Of a stretch of DNA of 64,000 nucleotides, positions 1 through 12,640 are shown piece by piece. The stretch lies in assembly GCA_027625915.1 (NCBI GenBank), contig JANTQA010000070.1:12901001-12965000 (forward strand), read 5' to 3'. The notes beneath the pieces were generated by a model that was not told where the DNA came from, ran no database searches, and was given only the letters and a program-made list of their open reading frames with translations. Every line of letters begins with the position of its first letter. Position 1 is the first letter of the stretch. The position numbers and the translations under genes are program-made. The DNA is from Anaeramoeba flamelloides (lineage: Eukaryota > Metamonada > Anaeramoebidae).

Positions 1-37
1 ATTGTGGTTAAATAAAATTTTTAAAAATTTTCATTTA

Positions 38-101
38 TTGAGATTTTTTTTGGGATTAAATTTCGTTGAAAATTTGTGTTTTTAAAGTGAAACTGACTTT
101 A
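38..101. repeat. Right half of a family-B palindromic MITE
   Basis: The segment matches the right arm of the complete copies at 11595-11795 and 1833-2024: a T run, then AAATTTCGTTGAAA, GTTTGTG-like bases and the terminal GAAACTGACT block. The left arm is absent or has drifted beyond recognition at the window edge. Confidence 0.6.
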
Positions 102-144
102 TAATTTCTTTTATAATAAATATATTTACTATTTAATAATATTT

Positions 145-1036
145 TTGGCAATTATTTTAATTTTCTAAAGAAATTGAGAATTTTTGATTGTTACCTTCTA
201 ATGATATTCACCAAAAATTTTTTTAACCTTTTATTTTGTGTGAAAATTTATAATTTGTTAATGTATTGTTATTATGATTATTGACTCTTATTTGAAGTTG
301 ATATTTTGTCTTATTTCTAAACAATGATATTTTTAGTTGGCTCTTTAAAAAAAAGTGAATTTTTCTTTTTTGACCATTACCCTGTGAGTGGAATGGATTT
401 TATATCTTTCAAATGATATATAATATAATTCGTAATAATTGTGATTATAGAGGGGTATTTAGGATACAAAGTCATCAATGAATAAAAATATTATATCAAC
501 TCTTTTTCAGTCAAAGGTGTCCAGTTTTATTGAATAAATTGAACACATTCTATGGGTTTAATTCATTATTCTTATCAAACTAAATTTTCAATTTTTAGAT
601 CAGAATCATTTTTTCTCATTTTATAAATTTTTTTTTTTGTTTTTTTTTTCTTCTTTTCTTTTACATTTTTTTTTAAAAAATTAAATTTGAAAAAAAAAAT
701 GTTGGAAAAACCTTATTAACATTAAGAAAAGTTAGGCTTTGTATGTTCTTTTAAAATTGATACATTTACAAGTAAAAAATCTTATTGTCAACAATTTTAA
801 TTTCCTAAAGAAATTGAGAATATTGCACAAGAAATTTCAATAAATGGGGACTAAAAACTTTCAAATTTTTTTTTTTTTTGAAATTGATGGTTTGTCCACG
901 GTTTTCTTTTCTGATTATCGGTTCATATATGAAGATTATTAATTCTCGTATTTCTAAACAATCTAAGTTTGGTTGATTCTTAAAACTAAAGTGACTTGTT
1001 CATTTTTGGCTGGGACCCTTTGAGTGAAATGTAGTT
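145..1036. repeat. Family C repeat, two direct units (145-420, 556-1036)
   Basis: Both units share, in order, TTTCTAAAGAAATTGAGAA-like bases, a central gap, a TATTTCTAAACAAT block, a TTGATTCTTAAA-like block and a GACCCTTTGAGTGAAATG-like block. The second unit also has the upstream half with TTTTTAGATCAGAATCAT and a long pyrimidine tract. The same order recurs at 12149-12640, and the upstream half recurs at 61070-61420. No ORF is seen in it. The class is unknown; ends were not resolved. Confidence 0.6.
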
Positions 1037-1832
1037 TATATTAAATGATATATTATGATATTTAAAACAGAATTTATTGAAATTTACAATTTTTATAGAC
1101 TGACTGGTATTATTGTTTTTTATAACTAATTTGCTTAAAAAAAAATAAAATAAATAAAAATTTTTTAGTCTTTCCCTTTAAAACTCAATAAAAATTCCAA
1201 TTTCTAAAAAAATAAAAAAGAATGAAATTGAATAAATACATTATTTTTAATAAAGGAATTCAAATTTTCTTTTCAAATATTTGGTACTTCAGAAATGAAT
1301 GGTTAATTTTATTCAAATATTATAGTAAATATTTTTTTTGGTTAATTTAATGTCCAAATTACATTGTAAAAATGTTATATATTTAAAAAAAAAATATTTA
1401 ATAATAATAATTCATATAAATTCTTTAGATACCTGATAAGGAAAAAAAAACGAATTACCTTTGAATAAAATCCCAAATTTGACTTTTTCAGAAAAAAATC
1501 GAAGATATTGAATTAATAAATAACTATATTTGAAAGAAAAATTCGATTGTAAAAATTATATAAAGGTCTACAATAACAAAATAGTTTGGAAAAAATATAT
1601 TTTCAAATTTTAAAAATTTTTCAAATTCATAGAATTTCATAATTTTTCAAAAAAATTTCTTAAAAAAAAAAAAAAAAAATTGAAAAGTTGGTTAACACAT
1701 CAACAATTTTTATTTTAAATAATTAGAGTACACAATTCTTTACTAGTATTTTTTGTGGTGACTTTCTTTCCATCTCTGTTAATCATAAAACATCTGAAAA
1801 TTTTGATTAAAAACGTTATTCTTAACATTAGT

Positions 1833-2024
1833 TACAGTCAGTTCAACTTTTGATGCACAAACTTTAAGTGAAATTTAAGGCACAAGAAAAGTCTCAAATT
1901 AAGTCCTAAAATTCGGTTTCTCTTAAAATAAGTTGTAAAAAAAATCCAAAATTTTTTCTTTATATGGTTTTTTTTTTTGTTCCTTAAATTTAGTTGAAAG
2001 TTTGTGTATTAAAATTGAAACTGG
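1833..2024. mobile_element. Family B palindromic MITE, copy B1
   Basis: This is a foldback element of about 190 bp. The left arm starts TACAGTCAGTT and carries GCACAAACTTTAAGTGAAAT; the right arm carries the complementary AAAGTTTGTG and ends in GAAACTGGA. It is homologous to B2 (11595-11795) and B3 (41727-41924). The arms have diverged more than in B2. No ORF is present. Confidence 0.7.
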
Positions 2025-3199
2025 ATATATTTTTATTCTACATCAATTTTTTTTTTTTCTTCTCTGGATTTTAATTCATAAGTAGTAAATTTTTTTGATG
2101 CGAAATTTATTATCTATGTATAAACTGATTTAAAAAAAAATCAATAGTTTATTTCAAACAAAACATTTGACAGATTTCTCAAAAAATATTTTTTTTTTTT
2201 AAGCTAAATTATTTAGTAATCTGTTTGATCACTATTAATTTAAGATTTTTTTTTTTTTATTTTTTAACAATTTCTTTATTTTTGACTTTTTAAAATCTGG
2301 AAATAATACAAATAATAGTATATCAAGATGAATTATTAATAAATTATTATTTTTAAATATATGGATTATATACAATAGACAACAATTTTATCAATTTTAC
2401 TTTCTAAAGATCTACAAAAATTTTTGTATTATTTGATAACTTTTAATTCAAATTGAAATAAATAAAATGCTTTCATTAAGCTGTTCTAGTGATTTTTTAC
2501 AATCAATTTTTTAACAGTAAATAGTTTTAAAATTTGAACTTATAAGCAAAAATCCCTTAAATTAAACTTTTTTTAGAATTTTCTTCCAAAGATCTGTTTC
2601 AGCAATATTTTTTAATAATTTTTTTTACTTTAAAAGTATTTTTTTTAGTTCAATTTCTTCATAAAGAAAATACTTTTTGCAAAGTGAAAATAAAATTGTA
2701 TAATAATTCAGCAATCTTCTAGGGTGGAAAATTGGACCTTAATTGTTTTTGTACTGGACTACTTTCAAACTTTGAAGGTTTATTATTAATAATCTTTTTG
2801 TAATCCTTCTTTACTGACAATAAGATTCTTACTTCTTCAAAGAAAATACTTGGAATTTTGAACTTTTCAATAATGAAAAAAATGAATCAAACTTTTCAAA
2901 ACAATAATTCATTTTTTAAAAAAAATCTTTAAAAGTAAGTTTAGTTTTGTAGTTCTCAGATTTTTATCCTTTCTTTTTCTATTTCAGGATTTGGTGAAAT
3001 TTTTTCGGATTTGCTTTTAAATTTATAAGAAGATTTTTTTTAGTTCTCCAGTCTATTAGTTAAAGAAAATATTTTACTTCAGTACGGTGCGATTTCCATG
3101 TTAAAAGGAAGAAATTATTGTTTATTAAATCTTGTTTTTTTTGGATGAACAAGGGTTTTTTTCTTTTTTTGAACTGGTATGGTTAATGTGCATTTTAAT

Positions 3200-4217
3200 G
3201 TTAAAGCACTTCTATAAGTAAATCAGGAAAAGTACCACACCTTTTTTCATTTTTTTTAATTTAACTCAAAAAAATTTTTTTTGTTATTTTTATTTTTCTT
3301 TTTGATTTAAAAACAAAACATAAAAAAATGAAAACTCGATAAAAAAATTCTCCTTTTTTCTATTGAAAGGAGAAGATAAAAAAATAAAACAAAAAAAAAA
3401 CAAAGATCCCAGTTAAAATATTTCAGTCAGAAGTTGCCAGCCCAATTCGATTCATAGTTCAATAGCTACTAATGATTTTCCCAGTTTCCTTCCAAATTAC
3501 AAGTTGCCAGTCAAAGATCTAATTCAAAGTTGCCAATTCAATTCGTTCAAAATTGTCAGTTGCCAATTCTTAATTATATTCTCTTTCTAATCCCCTTTCT
3601 CTTGCTTTTTTTGATTCATAATTTGTTGTTCTATTGTCAAACAAAAAGAAATTTTGTTCTCTTTTTCTTTTTTTTTTGTTTTGTGTAAAGCAATAAAGTA
3701 AATTTTGAAGAATTAGTTTTTGTTTTTGAATTTTTTTGAGTCTTTTAACACGATCTGTGATTTCGTTACTGAACGCGATTCGTTTTCTATATACACGGTA
3801 TTTTTTCACTCTTTTCTGGTTACTAATTCTTCTTTTTCTTCGACATGCCTATTCTCTTCCCAGTTGAATTTTTTGATCCAGTTCTTGGATTTCGCTTGAA
3901 GGATTCTAAAGCATTACAAATTTAATTTTAAAAATTCCAACAAAAGCAAAAAAAAAAGAAAAAGTATTAAAAAATAAAAAAAAAAATTCTAAATGTGATA
4001 CTAATTTAGTCTCCATTTGATCTAAAACAAACAATTTGATAAAGTTTCCTAAATTGGTTCTAAACTCAAAAAAAGTCCCAACTAGGTACTTTTCATTTTT
4101 TGTACAACATTTCAAAAGACAAATAAAAAACACAAAGAACATTACTTGGTGAACTTTGACAAAAAATGTTATTCGGTGTACCCTATTCGGCTTTTATACT
4201 TATAGAAGTGCTTTAAC
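3200..4217. mobile_element. TIR element L (about 1 kb) with perfect 20-bp ends
   Basis: The left end, GTTAAAGCACTTCTATAAGT (3200-3219), is exactly complementary to the right end at 4198-4217. Inside are four degenerate AGTTGCCA units (3431-3570). On the minus strand two short ORFs (3570-3809 and 3906-4142) and the stretch between them have a more balanced codon-like composition than their surroundings, but they match no family I recognise. A target duplication is not clear. It is probably a non-autonomous DNA transposon, perhaps carrying a captured fragment. Confidence 0.65.
3431..3570. repeat. Degenerate AGTTGCCA tandem motif, four units
   Basis: AGTTGCCA recurs near 3433, 3503, 3534 and 3559, each followed by CAATTC-like or TCAAAG-like bases. 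The array lies inside element L, where subterminal repeats are sometimes transposase-binding sites. That role is inference only. Confidence 0.5.
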
Positions 4218-5184
4218 TTTATTTCTTACGTATAATTGTGTGATTCCAATTTGATTTCAGAAATAGCAAAACAATGTCTTCAAAAATAGAATTAACAAAT
4301 GTCGTGAATAGCTTTTATTGGTGTTCTTTTGTACACTGTCAAAAATCAAATTTTCATGGTTCTGGAAATTTCTTGTTATTCTCAAAAAATTAAATGAAAA
4401 TTTTTCGGACCAGCTACCAAAATATTGTACTCAAAAAAACATAGATCTTATTAAAATCAATTAAAAAGGTACTTTTTAAAGTTTTATATATGCTCTTCCT
4501 TATTGAACTTTGAGAAAATTTTCATTTGGCAATTGGTTTTGACCACAAAATAAAAGAAAATTTCATCAAAGTTTGATTCTTTCCAATCCATAATCATTTG
4601 TGACAATGAGGGTTCATAATTTACTCAACATAAAAAATAAAAAAGGAAATAAACAAAGCAAAGAGAGATCACAAATTACAATCTATTTCTTCAAAGACTA
4701 ATTCTAAAAGAAAAATCGGAAAAAGAAGTTTTTAAATACATTCTCATTTATTTTGTGGCTGATGTCATGAAAATTCCAAAATTTCTTCAAAAATGGAATA
4801 TGTTTACTTCAATTAAATCAAAATCTAGATTTTTGGATTGTCCACGGTGATTGTAATGAATTATTTTGAAAATATTCCAAGTGGATAAAATATTAAGGAA
4901 ATTAACGATTTTACTTTCGATTTTATACAAAATTAAAAATTTTAGTTCATTACGTTCTAACAATTGACATAAACACTTTTAAATTTACCAAAATTAAAAT
5001 TCCACCTGTCCACATATTAAAGATAACTTTTTTCTAATAATTCTCTTATCTTAATTTATCAGCTCTAATGTCTCTAAAACTTATCAGTAAAGCCTGTGTT
5101 TTTTGTTGTAGTTAAAAGGAATTGCCACCAAATTGTAATCATAATTTATTTTTTAACCTTACGCTTTGGATCAAAATATTAAAA

Positions 5185-8100
5185 ATGAACGAAACAAAAG
5201 CACCCAAGGAAACAAAAGAAACAAAACCTAATTCGATTGTTGACACAATGCTTACGCCTGGAGGAGGAAAAACATTTTCAAACCCAAGCACATATCTGAA
5301 TTTCCTACACAAGCCACACACAATGCTCACCTTAGGTGTGCTGGTTCTATTTGGGATCTATTTTGCTGTTTTTAAAGAAAACGAAGATCCAAATGCAAAT
5401 TCCAGACACGCAGTGATCGGCGTCATTGTTGCCTTTCTTGCATTCTCTGTTTTGCATTTCCATGACCATTCTTTTATTAAAAGACCTCACCCTCTTTTTT
5501 GGAGGTTTGTACGTGGAACAGCAGTCTTATTTTTGCTATTCAAGGTCTACCTATTATTTTTAACCCGCGATCAAGCCAGGCAAGTGTATCACTTTATTGA
5601 CCCCAAACTAGGTGTGCCATTAGAAACTGAAAGGGACTATGCTGTTGACTGTAGAATATATACACCTGAAAACCCAGATTCCAAATTTGCTAATGTGAAA
5701 GGAACTATTGACATCTTTGTGATTGCTCATTCGGTCGGGTAAGCCTTAAAAATCTTTTGAAACACACAATAATAATTGTCATTTTTTTTTTCTTGTTTTA
5801 ATACGGAGAATAATATTTCGAGACACTAAACACCTAAAAACCAAATACTCATTTCGGTACATTGCTTTTATCGTTCTTCCATCAAAGTAATTGGTGTTTT
5901 AAAAAAACACAAGCAGAAAAAATTGTCAATTACTTTTTCAAAGTTTTTTTGATAAAATTATGATTTTTACATTAATTGTGATACTTTTCATCTAAGTATG
6001 TCCTCAAGGGCCAGGAAACTTGCCAAGTATATCTGATGTTTTAAAGGATAAAAATTTGATTTAATAAACCATTGGAGAAGTTTGGGCTTTTTTGAATTTT
6101 GGAAAAATTCTTTTCGTTTTTCTCTTGGACTTTTCTTCCCCAAATCACTTCCTTTCTTTTTTAAATGAAATAGAATGCCATAAAAACATCAAATATACTT
6201 TCAATTCTTCTCTTCCTCTTGGGTGTATACCCAGAAAAGTATCATCTATAATGAAAAAATAAAAATTTTAACAAAAAAAAATAAATTCACAAAAATTGCC
6301 ATTTAGAACCACAATAAAAATTCATACCAAGTATCAACGATTGATCAGTAAAGAACCAAAATACTGATAAATTCAAATAAATTTAATAAAATTTTTATAT
6401 CAATTTCCGATTCTGTAATCTCATCAGCTCAACTTTTAAAACAACTCAAGAGAAAGAATATTTTTGAAGCACAAGCCAATTTTACAAAGTTTTTTAAAAT
6501 TTAAAAGAATACAATGCTTTGTTCAAATCTTGTGTAAAAAAAATTTGTAAAATGGAAAATGAAGTGAAAATTTTCAGATATTTATTTGAATTTATCAGTA
6601 ACATGTGGCCACACCCGACAAAAGTAAATCTTTTTTCAATTTTCCAGTAATTGTAAACCTTAAGGGATTAAAGTAACAATAGATTCGAATTTCATTAAAG
6701 CGTGTGGTAATTGGGTATAAATGATATTAGTGCTACACATAATTCAAATAGCTCTAAAAAAATTTATGATAAATATTATTGAACTTTAAATTACATTTTT
6801 TTACGAATGATTACTTTTAAAAAATTGATAATTTTTGTAAATATTTTTTTTCATTCTTTTTCCAAATCTAAAAACAGAAACCAAAAATAATAGTATTCCG
6901 GTGTTTAATAACTCAATATTTTAGAACTTCCAAAAGTAATTATTTTTGAAAATTTTTAATTTCAAAGATTTACTCAATAATCATCAACAAAAAAAACCAA
7001 AGAATGATTACTTACTTTCCTTACTATAAAGCTAAGTTGTATTATCAAAATATTTCCAAATTGTGAGAATAATTTTTACTAAATAATCTATTGGTTAACT
7101 ATTTAACTTTTTTAAAAAAAAGGAATTTTTTTGCAACTAATCTAGAATCAGGAGATAAATTTAAGAAAGATCTTTTTTCAACTTTGTAGTACGAATATTA
7201 ATAATTCAGCCTTTAAATTGTGGCAAAATGCAGGATTTTTTTTCCTTAAATTGTTGAATTTTTACCAATACAAAAGAATCATTTTTTAATTGATGAGATT
7301 TACAAATTGGTCCTACTTTACAATTGATTTTTTAGAGACATTTGAACCTTGGATCACTAATGTGAATTACATCTAAGAACAACAAATTTTAATTTTAAGC
7401 TTCTTATGTGGTGGATGCTTATCCATTAAAGTTATTTTCTTAATTCTTTTTGGGTGTACTGAAACTTTTTGTTATAGATCAATCCTTAAATAACAAAAAA
7501 AAATAAAAAAAAGAAATAATTACAAAAACAAAAAAATTAAGAAATAAAATATTGATTGGAATTTATCAGTAATAGAAAAATACCCAATGTTAGTTATTTT
7601 TCGTTTTACTTGCAAGGAAATATTAAATTAACTTTTTCAAAACACAGATAAAAAATTTGTTTATTTTTCTTTATTTCTCAAAATAACTTGACTAATTTTT
7701 TTCCTTTTCATTAAAATTAAATTTTTTACATTTTTATTTGTAAATTATCAATTATTATATTTCATTCTTTCATTTTTTTAACTTAATTATAGTTGGTTTG
7801 GAAAAGCACTTATCTTTCGTGATCAATCTTTATTATGGATTGTTTCTATTATGTTTGAAATTTGTGAATATTCTTTACAACACAATTATGAAAATTTCAG
7901 GGTATAAATATTTTTATTTTTATTCTTAATCAAAAGTTCTTTTTTATTTATTTTCCATTCCCACTTTTTAAAAATTGATAACAAAAAAAGCCAACAAAAA
8001 TATAAATCATTAATAATAATAATGTTCATTTTTTTATTAGGAAATACATTATATCTATACATCCACCCATTCATATCTAATTATTTAAATTTTACAAAAT

Positions 8101-9388
8101 AAATATATAAATCACATAATGTATTTTTAAGGGAAGAATTACTTTATATTTTTCTCCAGTGGACAAATAAAAAAAAAAAAAAATATTTAGAACTAAAAAA
8201 AGAAGAAAGAAAAGAAAAATTTTCCAAAATAAAGTTTTTAATGCAAAAAAAAAAAAAAACTCATACAGAACCTTACAAAATAAATAAACAAATATTTCAA
8301 CTTTAAAATAAATATAATTCCCAATATTATTAACATTTATTTTTATAAAATACTCATCCCATTATATTAAATAATAATATTATTCAAAATATAATATTTT
8401 AGGAATGTTGGTGGGATCATTTACTTTTAGATGTACTTGGATGTAACTTATTTGGAATGGCAATGGGATATGCATTATTAAAATCATTTGATTTAAAATA
8501 TTATTCTTGGGATTGGAAAAAAAAAATGAATACAGATAAAAATGGAAATGAAAATGAAACTGGAACTGGAACTGAAAAAAAAAAAGAACAACACAATAAT
8601 AAAAAAAGGCAAAACAAAAAAAATAGACAAAAATCAAAGAATAAAAACAAACAGAAACAGAATATCAAGAAGAAAAAAAATGATGGCAAAATAAAGAAAA
8701 GTTTAACAGGAATAAATAGATTTAGTCTTTTTAGAAGAATCCCAAAACCATCAGAAGGTGTTGGAAATTTATTCACAGGTGATAAAACACTCTACCGCTG
8801 GCATCTTTTTGACTCACCCAAAAAATTCTTGGCTTGGTGTTTCTTAATTTTGATCATGCTAGTGATTGAATTAAATTCCTTCTTCTTGAAAAGGCCTCTT
8901 TGGGTTCCAGTAAGTGTTTAAAATTGATTAATTCTTTTCTTCATTTACAATATATCAAAGGATTTAATCAAAATAATATACCTCTAAAAAATTATAATCT
9001 AATAACATTACATATATATATATATATAATAAATTTCTCATCCTAATTTTCTATTTTTTTCAAAAATTTCCAATAGTCTAATCACCCATTAACTATTTTA
9101 AGAGTTGGTGGATGGGGATTCTGGGGTATAGTTGCAGTTCGTGATTATTTTGAATATTTTACAAATCCTAATTGTAAAAAAATTGGTCCAGATGCTTGGA
9201 TTTGCCTTGCAATAGCAATTGTAGAATCTTTACTTTCATATAAATTTAGCGAAGGTACAATGCCTCACTCCTTCCCCCCCATTGTTAAATATGGATGGAT
9301 TTCGGCCTTTGTTATATTCTGGGCTTGGTTCTTTTGGTTTTTCTTTATTAAAAAATGGATCGACAAAAAAAATAAAAAAGATAAATAA
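5185..9388 (+). CDS. PTDSS1: Phosphatidylserine synthase (PSS1/PSS2 family), four exons
   Basis: The product should make phosphatidylserine by exchanging serine for the head group of an existing phospholipid in the ER membrane. Exons are 5185-5738, 7793-7901, 8403-8909 and 9077-9388, all with GT-AG introns (2054, 501 and 167 bp), giving 493 residues. Multiple membrane segments are evident. The signature AHSVGW (181-186), the FEICEY block (206-211) and ECWWDHLLLDVLGCN (222-236) match the family. His182, Glu207, Glu210, Asn219, Glu222, Asp226, Asp231 and Asn236 line up, at a constant offset of ten, with the polar residues I recall as essential in mammalian PSS1. The C-terminal part (ELNSFFLK and following) also aligns. 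Odd features are a Lys/Asn-rich insert of about 60 residues (259-321) in one loop and a first intron filled with two MITEs. An in-frame TTG lies 63 bases upstream, but the ATG at 5185 is the better start. PSS1 and PSS2 cannot be told apart here. Confidence 0.9.
5980..6243. mobile_element. Family F MITE in PS synthase intron 1
   Basis: The ends are GATACTTTTC (5980) and its complement GAAAAGTATC (ending 6243). The inner TCCTCAAGGGCCAGGAAACT block recurs with one change at 18751-18770, next to another GATACTTTTCC. The element is about 264 bp and has no ORF. Confidence 0.55.
6660..7429. mobile_element. Family E MITE, copy E1, in PS synthase intron 1
   Basis: About 770 bp, collinear with E2 (37266-38020) from end to end. 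Shared blocks include AAATAGCTCTAAAAAA, CAATAATCATCAACA, a TTTAAGAAAGAT block and TTTTTTAGAGACA. The left terminus TTAAGGGATTA is kept; the right terminus has decayed to GATGCTTATCCATTAA. It accounts for over a third of the 2-kb intron. Confidence 0.75.
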
Positions 9389-10408
9389 TCATTTTCGATT
9401 ATTATATTTGATAAGGTATATTTAATATGAAAAAGTAATTTAATTTTAAATTTTGAAATTTTAAAAAAAAAACCAAATAAATAATCTTGATATATATATA
9501 TATTTCGATATCAATTCAACTAATTTTGAACTTTTTTAATTTTTTAAAAATTCAATTTTTTTAAATAACCATTTTTGTGATAAAGACTACATATAGCAAA
9601 TCTTATACATTTGGGTAAAAATGATAATTTTTAACTAATTCTGATAACTATTAACCATAGAGAGTAATACTATTAAAGTCAAAATTTCAGCTTTTTTTAC
9701 CAATTTCAAAGAAGATTCAAAAAACAACATTTTTTACTTTGTTAATATCTTGTTGCTTTTTACTAAAGGACTTTTTTGAAAAAAAAATTATTAATTTTAA
9801 TTTCAGAGTAAAATTAAGTGCCACAATAGATTGTTAAGTTGATTTGGTTAATCTACTTTGGAGAAATTTTAAATGAATGATCTTTTAAGTTCCTATCTCA
9901 ACATTTTATTGTTGGATTTTAATTTAGTTTTGAAAAATATATGTAATTAATTGTTTTTGAACAGGCACTTCAAATAATAAAAATTGAACAATAAAATTAA
10001 GAAAAGAGCTTCTGATCCAAATGAAAATTAGTAAAAAAGTGAACTTGTTGACTTTTTGTATGAGACACTTACTCTAATTGAACATACTCTAAAATTTAAC
10101 GAGAGAACTAATTAAGGTAAAAAAGAGAAAAAAAAAAAAGTAGATCCTAAACAAGAAATCATAAACAATCTTTAGATTGATCATTTTATTTTGAACTTTG
10201 TGTGATAGATTTTGAATTTAAACAGCCCCATTTAAGCCTGAATTGTACCTTGAAAGTTGTCACCCAAGAGAACTAAAAATACAAAAAAGATTTAAGATTT
10301 TATTCGATCTGAGAATTTATATCGTAAGTTTCATCTTAAACAATAATTTGTTGGGATGCAAGGATAACTTCTTAATTGATGGTTATTATCCATGTGAACG
10401 GTTCAATA

Positions 10409-10429
10409 CCCCCCCCCCCCCCCCCCCCC
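10409..10429 (+). repeat. 21-base poly-C tract
   Basis: There is an uninterrupted run of 21 cytosines in DNA where C is otherwise scarce. A second, shorter run (nine C) lies at 54751-54759. Long C runs can form i-motifs, and the opposite strand G-quadruplex-like structures. An assembly or homopolymer-length artefact is also possible. Confidence 0.85.
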
Positions 10430-11594
10430 AACGAATTAAAAACTAGAAAAAAAATATTAATTGATCCAGATCATAGGTTTAATTTCTTTATTTTGATATA
10501 TTTTTCAAATTTTTTTTTTGTAAAAGATCTTTGTGCTGATCTAATTATTATTTTTCTTATTCAAAATATAGGAAAATTTAGAAAGTGAGAAATTGAAATT
10601 ATTTTTTTATACAGGTACAATGACCAATATCATGATTTTTTATTTTTAGGAACTCATAAAAAAAAAAAAAATCAATTTTTTTATAAAACTTTTTAGGAAT
10701 TGAAATAAAAATGTTAAATTATTATTTTGTACTTCTAGATGAATAATAATTATGAATTCAAAGTAAAATTTAAAAATGTACAAAATAACGAATTTTAAAG
10801 ATTGGGGAAGGTAATAGAAATAGTTTTTTGATTTTGTTGTTCTTATTTATTTTTAAAAAAAGATTAGTTGAAGTTGAGAAAATATTTTAAAAAAACGTTT
10901 AAATAAATCCAATTTTAATACTTCTAAAATAAGGATATATTATTTTGAATTAAAATTCAAAAGAATTATCTAGAAAATATTATGTAACTTTTGTAAGATA
11001 AAAACAAAAGGCAGTTTATTATTTTATTAATAATAAATAAGTTACAAAAACATTTCAAATAAGGTAAAAAAAAAATGAATTTAATTAATTAACATACAAT
11101 TGTTTAATAATAATAAAAGAAAATTATAGAATAAAATGAATTACCTTTTAAAAAAGAGGACATAATTAAATATAAATTTATAATAGATATACCAATAAAA
11201 CATAAAATTCTCTTTTCTAAAATAGAATTATGAAAAAGTCGTAATCATTATTAATAATTTTTTTTTCGAGATCACTAGAATATTTATATTTTGGGAATAT
11301 TTGCCGATCTAGTGTTAATCAAATTGTTATTCATTATTATATAAATATAATCTGAAAATAAAAAGTGTCTGAGTTTAGTTTTATATCTAAAAAAATAATT
11401 TTATAAAAATATATATATAATTTTCTCGAAATTTATTTTTTTTTAATTTTATTTTTTCTGGTATTTCAATTTTAGTTATTATTAAAATTAATTATTGTTA
11501 TTTTTTTTTTTCTTCTTCAATTTTTGGATAATCTAGAACTTATGAACACCAATATGTTTTTTCATAACCTACATCCCACTTCAATTAAATTAGG

Positions 11595-11795
11595 TACAGT
11601 CAGTTTCACATTTAAGGCACAAACTTTTAACGAAATTTAAGGCACAAAAAAATCTCAAATTAAAGCACAATTTTTTAGAATTTTAATATTCACAAATTAT
11701 TTTACTAGAATTTGAAATCATGTGCTTTAATTTGAGATTTTTTTTGTACCTTAAATTTCGTAGAAAGTTTGTGCCTTAAAAACGAAACTGACTGT
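11595..11795. mobile_element. Family B palindromic MITE, copy B2 (best preserved)
   Basis: This 201-bp element is nearly a complete inverted repeat. The left arm begins TACAGTCAGTTTCACATTTA and runs about 75 bp through two AAGGCACAAA units to TCAAATTAAAGCACA. The right arm mirrors it and ends GAAACTGACTGTA. Both ends read TACAGTCAGTT outward, so a TA target duplication is likely. No coding capacity. Confidence 0.8.
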
Positions 11796-12148
11796 ATTAT
11801 TGTTTTACTACCCATTGAAAGACAGGTGGTTAAACATAATTCAAGAAAAAATATGAAACTTTTTTCTCAGAAATATGGAAAACTTATTTTTTTTGGCACT
11901 TTTTGATTATGGTCATGTACAAATTCCTCAAGTACTGACTAAAAAAGTTTTTAAATTAAAATAGTTTGACAAAATAATTATAACCATCACCAAATTTGAA
12001 AATATTCAACCCGAAAAGCAATTTCCAAATTTTACTGTTATATAATGATTTTATTTATTCTTTGTTCTATAATTTAAATCAAGATAAATTCCTTTCCAGT
12101 AAAATTTAACTAATTTTATTAAAGAAATAACACATGTTCTTTGAATAT

Positions 12149-12640
12149 AATTCAATATTCTTCTCATATTTAATTTTCAATAGTTAAAATCTGATCATTT
12201 TTTCTCCTTTTGTGATTTTTTTTTTTTTTCAAATTTGTTTTTTTTATTTTTTTTTTTTTTTTTCTCGTTTTTTTTTTTTTAAAGTGAATCTGAAAAAAAA
12301 AAATGAAACCCCAGATTAACATATATATAAGTTATATTTTGTATTTTCTTTTAAAACGAAGACCTTTTATCTTAAAAAAGCCTATTTTGAACTATTGTAA
12401 TTTTCGAAATAAATTGAGAAATTGTTCACAAGATATTCTAATAAAACGGTCCCAAAATTTGTTTTAAACATTTTTTTTTTGGAAATTTATGGTTTTTTCT
12501 GGTATTTATTATCTAATTATCAAACATAATTGGAAGTTTATTTTTTATACCATTTCTAAATAATCTAGTTTTATTGGATTCTTAAATAAATAGTGAATTT
12601 TCCCTTTCTGTATGTACCACTTTTAATGAAATGGGGTTCA
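12149..12640. repeat. Family C repeat, copy C2
   Basis: Same block order as 556-1036: an AATTTTCAATAG segment, a TGATCATTTTTTCTCC block, a long T-rich tract, an AAATTGAGAA block, TTTCTAAATAATCTAG and an AATGAAATGG end. Diverged by substitutions and homopolymer length. Confidence 0.6.

Larger units (their letters stand above)
1..5184. other. Repeat-rich intergenic region upstream of the PS synthase gene
   Basis: No convincing gene is seen. The stretch is made of decayed interspersed repeats, listed separately: half of a family-B palindrome at the left edge, two directly repeated family-C units (145-420 and 556-1036), a full family-B palindrome (1833-2024) and a 1-kb element with 20-bp terminal inverted repeats (3200-4217). 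Short ORFs here begin mostly at non-ATG codons and are dominated by Phe, Leu, Lys and Asn, as expected from base composition. Confidence 0.7.

Noticed and set aside
8380-8776. Minus-strand Phe-rich ORFs
   Set aside because: Antisense to PS synthase exon 3 and its poly-Lys insert.
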